Shown: positions 60,418 to 64,000 of the stretch, one piece after another
Layout of the letters: each line of letters starts with the position of its first letter
How positions within the stretch are numbered: the stretch's first letter is position 1
Assembly: GCF_009834345.1 (NCBI RefSeq)
Contig: NZ_CP035042.1
Location: 930,001 to 994,000, forward strand
DNA: 64,000 nt
Source: Billgrantia tianxiuensis
GTDB lineage: Bacteria; Pseudomonadota; Gammaproteobacteria; Pseudomonadales; Halomonadaceae
Reading direction: 5' to 3'
The notes under the pieces: model-generated
The model's database searches: none
Told to the model about the DNA's origin: nothing
What the model saw: only the letters and a program-made list of their open reading frames with translations
Position numbers and translations under genes: made by a program

Positions 60418-60550
60418 GCTCTCTCCTCCCAACGTGCCGGGCCAGTCTGGCAGGCATGAAGGGTTAAGCTCTACCCAGTGAGTAAGTGCTTACCGGGGCG
60501 GTGGTTGTGCCTGAATAGGGTAGCAGTGTGTTTGAGGAACTGCTGCGTCG

Positions 60551-60584
60551 GAAGCGGTACCGCCAAGGCTGGCGGTACCGCTTC
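60551..60584 (-). terminator. Strong stem-loop after SDR gene
   Basis: GAAGCGGTACCGCCA and TGGCGGTACCGCTTC pair over 15 bp with a 4-nt loop, 8 nt after the SDR stop codon. No long T run, but the stem is among the strongest in the window. Confidence 0.72.
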
Positions 60585-60591
60585 ATGGCAA

Positions 60592-61362
60592 TCAGGTGCG
60601 GTTGATGGAAACGCCACCGTCGGCCAGCATGGCCGTGCCGGTGACGAAGCTGGCGTCGTCGCTAGCCAGATAGAGCGCCGCTCTAGCGATTTCTTCCGGT
60701 GTGGCCATACGCTTGAGGGCGTGCAGGTTCTCGACGAAGGCCAGGACTTCCGGCCCGGCGTCGGGGGCGTTGGTGATGCTGGCCGGCGTATCGGTGCCGC
60801 CGGGCAATAGCGCATTGACGCGGATGCCGTGGGGTCCCAGTTCCGCAGCCAGGCATTTCATCATACCCAGGATGCCAGCCTTGCTGGCGCCGTAAGCCGC
60901 CATGCCGGGCATGCCGACGGTATGACCGACGAAGCTCGAGGTGAACAGCAGGCTGCCACCACCACGCTGCAGCAGGGCCGGAACCTGATATTTGGCGCTC
61001 ACAAAGGCAGCAGTCAGGTTGGTATGAATAATGTCGTGCCAGTCATGCGGCGACATATCCTGCAACGGTCCCATCGGTCCGACGATGCCGGCATTGTTGA
61101 AGGCGATATCGAGTCCTCCGAATCGTTCAAGAGCGGTAGTGACCAGGCGCTGGGCCAAATGCTTGTCGCATACGTCTCCAGCAACGGCAACGGCACTGCC
61201 TCCATCGCGTACGATGGCTTCGACCAGGGCGTCGAGTTCGTTCTGACGGCGAGCGCTTACCACCACTTGGGCGCCTTCACTGGCAAAAAGACGCGCTGCA
61301 GCATGGCCAATGCCCGAGCTGGCCCCGGTGACGATGGCGATCTTTCCGGCAAGTCGTTTCAT
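60592..61362 (-). CDS. SDR family oxidoreductase
   Basis: 256 residues from ATG 61362 (GGAGA eight bases upstream); ATG 61377 overlaps this site. Complete classical SDR set: GASSGIG nucleotide loop, NNAG, Ser in LLFTSSFVG, YGASK active site, and the closing ASFVTGTAMLADGG. Substrate unknown. It diverges from ada. Confidence 0.91.
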   Translation of the reverse strand: MKRLAGKIAIVTGASSGIGHAAARLFASEGAQVVVSARRQNELDALVEAIVRDGGSAVAVAGDVCDKHLAQRLVTTALERFGGLDIAFNNAGIVGPMGPLQDMSPHDWHDIIHTNLTAAFVSAKYQVPALLQRGGGSLLFTSSFVGHTVGMPGMAAYGASKAGILGMMKCLAAELGPHGIRVNALLPGGTDTPASITNAPDAGPEVLAFVENLHALKRMATPEEIARAALYLASDDASFVTGTAMLADGGVSINRT

Positions 61363-61614
61363 AGCGGTATTCTCCATGGCTTTGATAGGGGATCGGCCGC
61401 AATCCCATGCTTACCTTGCCGATGCCTGGGTAAGCCCTCACTCCGCTTATTGCCGCCAAAAATCCTGGTGCGCTAACGATGCTATGCTGCGAATGTTGCG
61501 AAATGCTGCGAAGCGTCGGGCCTGTTTTTGAAAGCAAGAGACGGAGTGTGCCAGGCGGCTACCGGGCTCATCCTGAACTCAAGGAAAACGCTGAGCCCAC
61601 CGTGGAGGTCCGTC
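61363..61614. promoter_or_regulatory. SDR-ada divergent region with related repeat cores
   Basis: This 252-nt gap carries CACTCCGCTTATTGCC (61439-61454), one base different from the leader repeat core at 50977-50992 and 55106-55121. On the other strand, at about 61540-61552, ACGGAGTGTGCC repeats part of the same sequence. No clear Ada box (AATT/GCGCAA type) was identified by eye. Confidence 0.4.
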
Positions 61615-62724
61615 ATGATCGAGACAACCAGCGACTCACTTGCTCCCTTCGATTCCGATGAGGCGAAATGGACGGCGGTGCTGGCCCGCGACACGGCGGC
61701 GGATGGCGCTTTCGTCTACGCGGTGCGTACCACCGGCATCTATTGTCGCCCAACCTGCCCGTCGCGCCGGCCACGCCGCGAAAACGCCGAATTCCATGCC
61801 GATGCGACGGCGGCGGAGCGAGCCGGCTACCGGCCTTGCCAGCGCTGCCGCCCTCAGGATGTCTCGTTGGCTCAGCACCATGCCGAGAGCGTCGCCCGCG
61901 CGTGTCGGCTCATCGAAGCCGCCGAGGATCTGCCTTCTCTCGACGAACTGGCACAGGCCGCGGGGTTGAGCCGCTTCCACTTTCACCGTGTGTTCAAGTC
62001 GGTTACTGGACTCACGCCCAGGGCCTACGCCATCGCCCGACGGGCGGAGCGCGTGCGCGAAGAACTCGCCAGTTGCGAAACGGTCACCGAGGCGATGTAC
62101 GAGGCGGGCTTCAACTCCAGCGGACGCTTCTATGCCGGTACCGATCGCATGCTCGGCATGACGCCCAAGCGTTACCGTTCAGGAGGGAAAGACATGGAGA
62201 TCCGCTTCGCCCTTGGGGAGTGTTCATTGGGCACCATACTGGTGGCGAGCAGCGAGAAGGGCATATGCGCCATTTCCCTGGGCAGCGATCCGGAGCAGCT
62301 GCTTCAGGAGTTCCAGGATCGTTTCGCCAATGCCACTCTCATTCCCGGAGGGAAGGATTTCGATGCCTGGGTGGCCCAAGTGGTGGGTTTCGTCGAAGCG
62401 CCTGGTCTCGGGCTTTCGCTGCCGCTGGACATTCGTGGCACTGCCTTTCAGCAACGGGTCTGGCAGGCGCTGACCGAGATTCCCGTGGGCACCACGATCA
62501 GCTATGCAGAGTTGGCGGAACGTATCGGTTCTCCCAAGTCGGTGCGTGCCGTGGCCAGGGCCTGCGCCTCCAACCCTGTTGCGCTTGCCATTCCCTGCCA
62601 TCGGGTCGTACGCAGCGATGGGGCGCTTTCCGGGTATCGCTGGGGCGTGGAGAGAAAACGCACGCTGCTCGAGCGAGAGGCGAAGCGGGCTGATGTCCCA
62701 ATGCTGGAGAGGGAACCCGAATGA
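61615..62724 (+). CDS. ada: Ada: methylphosphotriester/O6-methylguanine-DNA methyltransferase and activator
   Basis: 369 residues from ATG 61615 (GGAGG upstream). The N-terminal zinc domain has C44, C48 (YCRPTCPSRRP), C75 and C78 (PCQRCRP); C44 would accept methyl from phosphotriesters. An AraC-type HTH follows (LDELAQAAGLSRFHFHRVFKSVTGLTPRAYAIARR). The C-terminal methyltransferase has the active C328 in IPCHRVV, after RAVARACASNP. It repairs alkylated DNA and, once methylated, activates the adaptive response. Confidence 0.95.
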   Translation: MIETTSDSLAPFDSDEAKWTAVLARDTAADGAFVYAVRTTGIYCRPTCPSRRPRRENAEFHADATAAERAGYRPCQRCRPQDVSLAQHHAESVARACRLIEAAEDLPSLDELAQAAGLSRFHFHRVFKSVTGLTPRAYAIARRAERVREELASCETVTEAMYEAGFNSSGRFYAGTDRMLGMTPKRYRSGGKDMEIRFALGECSLGTILVASSEKGICAISLGSDPEQLLQEFQDRFANATLIPGGKDFDAWVAQVVGFVEAPGLGLSLPLDIRGTAFQQRVWQALTEIPVGTTISYAELAERIGSPKSVRAVARACASNPVALAIPCHRVVRSDGALSGYRWGVERKRTLLEREAKRADVPMLEREPE

Positions 62725-62838
62725 AAGAACCGAGGCGGCCCTGTCGGTGCATTAGGCAGCGGCGGCAGGTGCCGCCGCCCATGGGCGCGACACTCACCCC
62801 GTCCTGGACGGACACCGTCGATCGCATTTCCAAGCGCT

Positions 62839-63387
62839 TTATTCTGTAGCGGTATCGAGAGGGTTCATCGTTTCTTCCAGTGCTTCGGTGATGCCCGCCT
62901 GCGGAGTGCGCTCGAGAAAGGTCGAAAGCACTACATAGCTGCGCGTGGCTTTCACGCACGGCAGGGCATAGAGCCGGGCAAGCAACCCCTCCAGCGAGCG
63001 ACTGCTGGCGCAACGTACCTTGAGCAGCATGCAGGCGTCGCCAGCGACCGAATGGATCTCCTCGACTTCAGGCAGCTCCGAGATCGCCAGCAGTTCCTTG
63101 GTCTTGCCCCACCCCGTGGAGTCGACATGCACGAAGGCGAGGAACGGCTTACCCATTTCGGGGCCGTCGAGCATCGCCACGGTGCCGCGGATGCGCCCCG
63201 TGGCGCGCAGCCGCTTGACCCGCTCGTGCACGGCCGGTGCCGAAAGCCCGACGCGGCTGCCGAGTTCGGCATAGCTGAGTCCGGCGTCTTGGGCCAGCTC
63301 GCCTAATATCTTTCGGTCGAAGGCATCCAGCGGGCGTGCCTCTTGAGCCTTGCCCCGAATGACTTCTGTTTTTTCAGAATTCGGCAT
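62839..63387 (-). CDS. Lrp/AsnC family regulator
   Basis: 182 residues from ATG 63387; the frame is open to a TTG at 63423. HTH: DAFDRKILGELAQDAGLSYAELGSRVGLSAPAVHERVKRLRATGRIRG. The RAM ligand domain follows with PFLAFVHVDS and VAGDACMLLKVRC. The N-terminal tail of about 20 residues is unusually long. It is divergent from an MFS gene, its likely target. Confidence 0.9.
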   Translation of the reverse strand: MPNSEKTEVIRGKAQEARPLDAFDRKILGELAQDAGLSYAELGSRVGLSAPAVHERVKRLRATGRIRGTVAMLDGPEMGKPFLAFVHVDSTGWGKTKELLAISELPEVEEIHSVAGDACMLLKVRCASSRSLEGLLARLYALPCVKATRSYVVLSTFLERTPQAGITEALEETMNPLDTATE

Positions 63388-63454
63388 TTCCGTGATTGCT
63401 CCGAATGGCGTTCCTTTCTTCAATGTTAATGTCGAACCTCATATGGAGCGAGCC

Positions 63455-64000
63455 GTGATTCCTCGTCGCGTTCTTCTGCTGACTGCTGCCATTGCCGTGA
63501 TCGGTGCCAACTCGCTGGCGCTGAGCCCCATTGCCGCCACGGTGGCGACATCCTTTCCGGGGCGCAGCGCCGCCGACGTGGTAACGGCCGCGGCCCTCTA
63601 TGGCCTGGCCACGGCATGCAGTGCGCTGCTGCTGGCTTCGCTGAGCGATCGCATCGGTGCCGAGCGTGCCTTGGTGCGAGCGCTGCTCGGGCTGTCGGCT
63701 TCCCTGGGCGTCGCTGCGCTCTCGCCGGCACTGTGGACGCTGGTTGCTGCCCAGGCGCTGGCCGGCCTGGCGGCGGGCGTGGCGTTGCCGGCAATCTATA
63801 CCCTCACCGCTCAGGTGGCTGAAAAGGGGCGCGAGAGTCAGACCTTGAGCTTCGTGCTGACGGGATGGACGCTGAGTCTGGTGGTCGGGGTTGGCCTGGC
63901 GGCGCTATTGGCCGACCTGCTGCACTGGCGTGCCGTCTTCTCTCTATTGGCACTGGCTGCCGTCGGGTTGGCGCTGGGGGTTTCTCGCTGCCACGATTGG
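63455..64000 (+). CDS. MFS transporter, 3' end cut by window
   Basis: The first 182 residues, open to the window end. GTG 63455 is chosen because GGAG lies 6 nt upstream; ATG 63443 is the alternative. At least five membrane helices, with motif A as SLSDRIGAERALVRALLG and the helix-rich AGLAAGVALPAIYTLTAQVAE. Likely an exporter controlled by the divergent Lrp-type regulator. The substrate is unknown. Confidence 0.85.
   Translation, partial: MIPRRVLLLTAAIAVIGANSLALSPIAATVATSFPGRSAADVVTAAALYGLATACSALLLASLSDRIGAERALVRALLGLSASLGVAALSPALWTLVAAQALAGLAAGVALPAIYTLTAQVAEKGRESQTLSFVLTGWTLSLVVGVGLAALLADLLHWRAVFSLLALAAVGLALGVSRCHDW

Overview
The window reads as one continuous stretch of a GC-rich gammaproteobacterial chromosome. 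The Ada protein, the DUF1127 proteins, the degradative HMG-CoA reductase, the many LysR, TetR and VOC genes and the overall style suggest a Halomonas-like (Halomonadaceae) organism. This is inferred from gene content and base composition only; no rRNA, tRNA or other phylogenetic marker is present. About 70 protein genes are supported. No CRISPR array, tRNA or rRNA was seen.

Layout. 1-2.0 kb: tail of a type VI secretion style locus (unknown protein, PAAR tip protein) beside a protein made of five Myb/SANT-like repeats, then a YjfB-like protein. 2.0-10.6 kb: racemase; a self-regulated ArsR-SRPBCC-VOC-DUF899 operon; arylamine N-acetyltransferase; an odd SDR; DUF1127/LysR; a SleB-type hydrolase; an SBF-type transporter; an MBL-fold hydrolase. 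Three of these genes share a MerR/SoxR-type promoter with a 19-bp spacer. 10.6-19.3 kb: a frameshifted Na+/Ca2+ exchanger; nitrilase; a likely mevalonate-use operon (TctB-like, TctA-like, mvaA) facing a MocR regulator; stress and detoxification enzymes. 19.3-22 kb: an AT-rich island with an OLD-family ATPase/TOPRIM nuclease and a membrane protein. 22-32 kb: DUF2235 hydrolase, GNAT, RidA/TetR with three operators, LysR, EF-hand protein, a two-component system next to a periplasmic carbonic anhydrase, and a frameshifted DASS transporter. 32-44.7 kb: PhzF, a frameshifted methyltransferase, AraC-type regulators, NDH-2, a second DUF899 gene facing a MarR-GNAT fusion, and an RND efflux pair with its TetR. 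44.7-47.1 kb: PadR-MFS-arsH with twin operators. 47-51 kb: azoreductase, LysR, ECF41 sigma factor, DUF1127. 51-55 kb: an IS30-family remnant and an unrecognised three-gene envelope operon. 55-64 kb: VOC, WYL, GST, cupin, EamA, SDR, Ada, Lrp, and an MFS gene cut by the window edge.

The theme is small, separately regulated detoxification and stress modules: a local regulator facing or leading one to three enzyme or exporter genes, often with a visible palindromic operator.

Data caution: four genes (yrbG-like, DASS, methyltransferase, RND pump) are broken by five single-base deletions, all in runs of G or C. This pattern looks more like sequencing error than decay.
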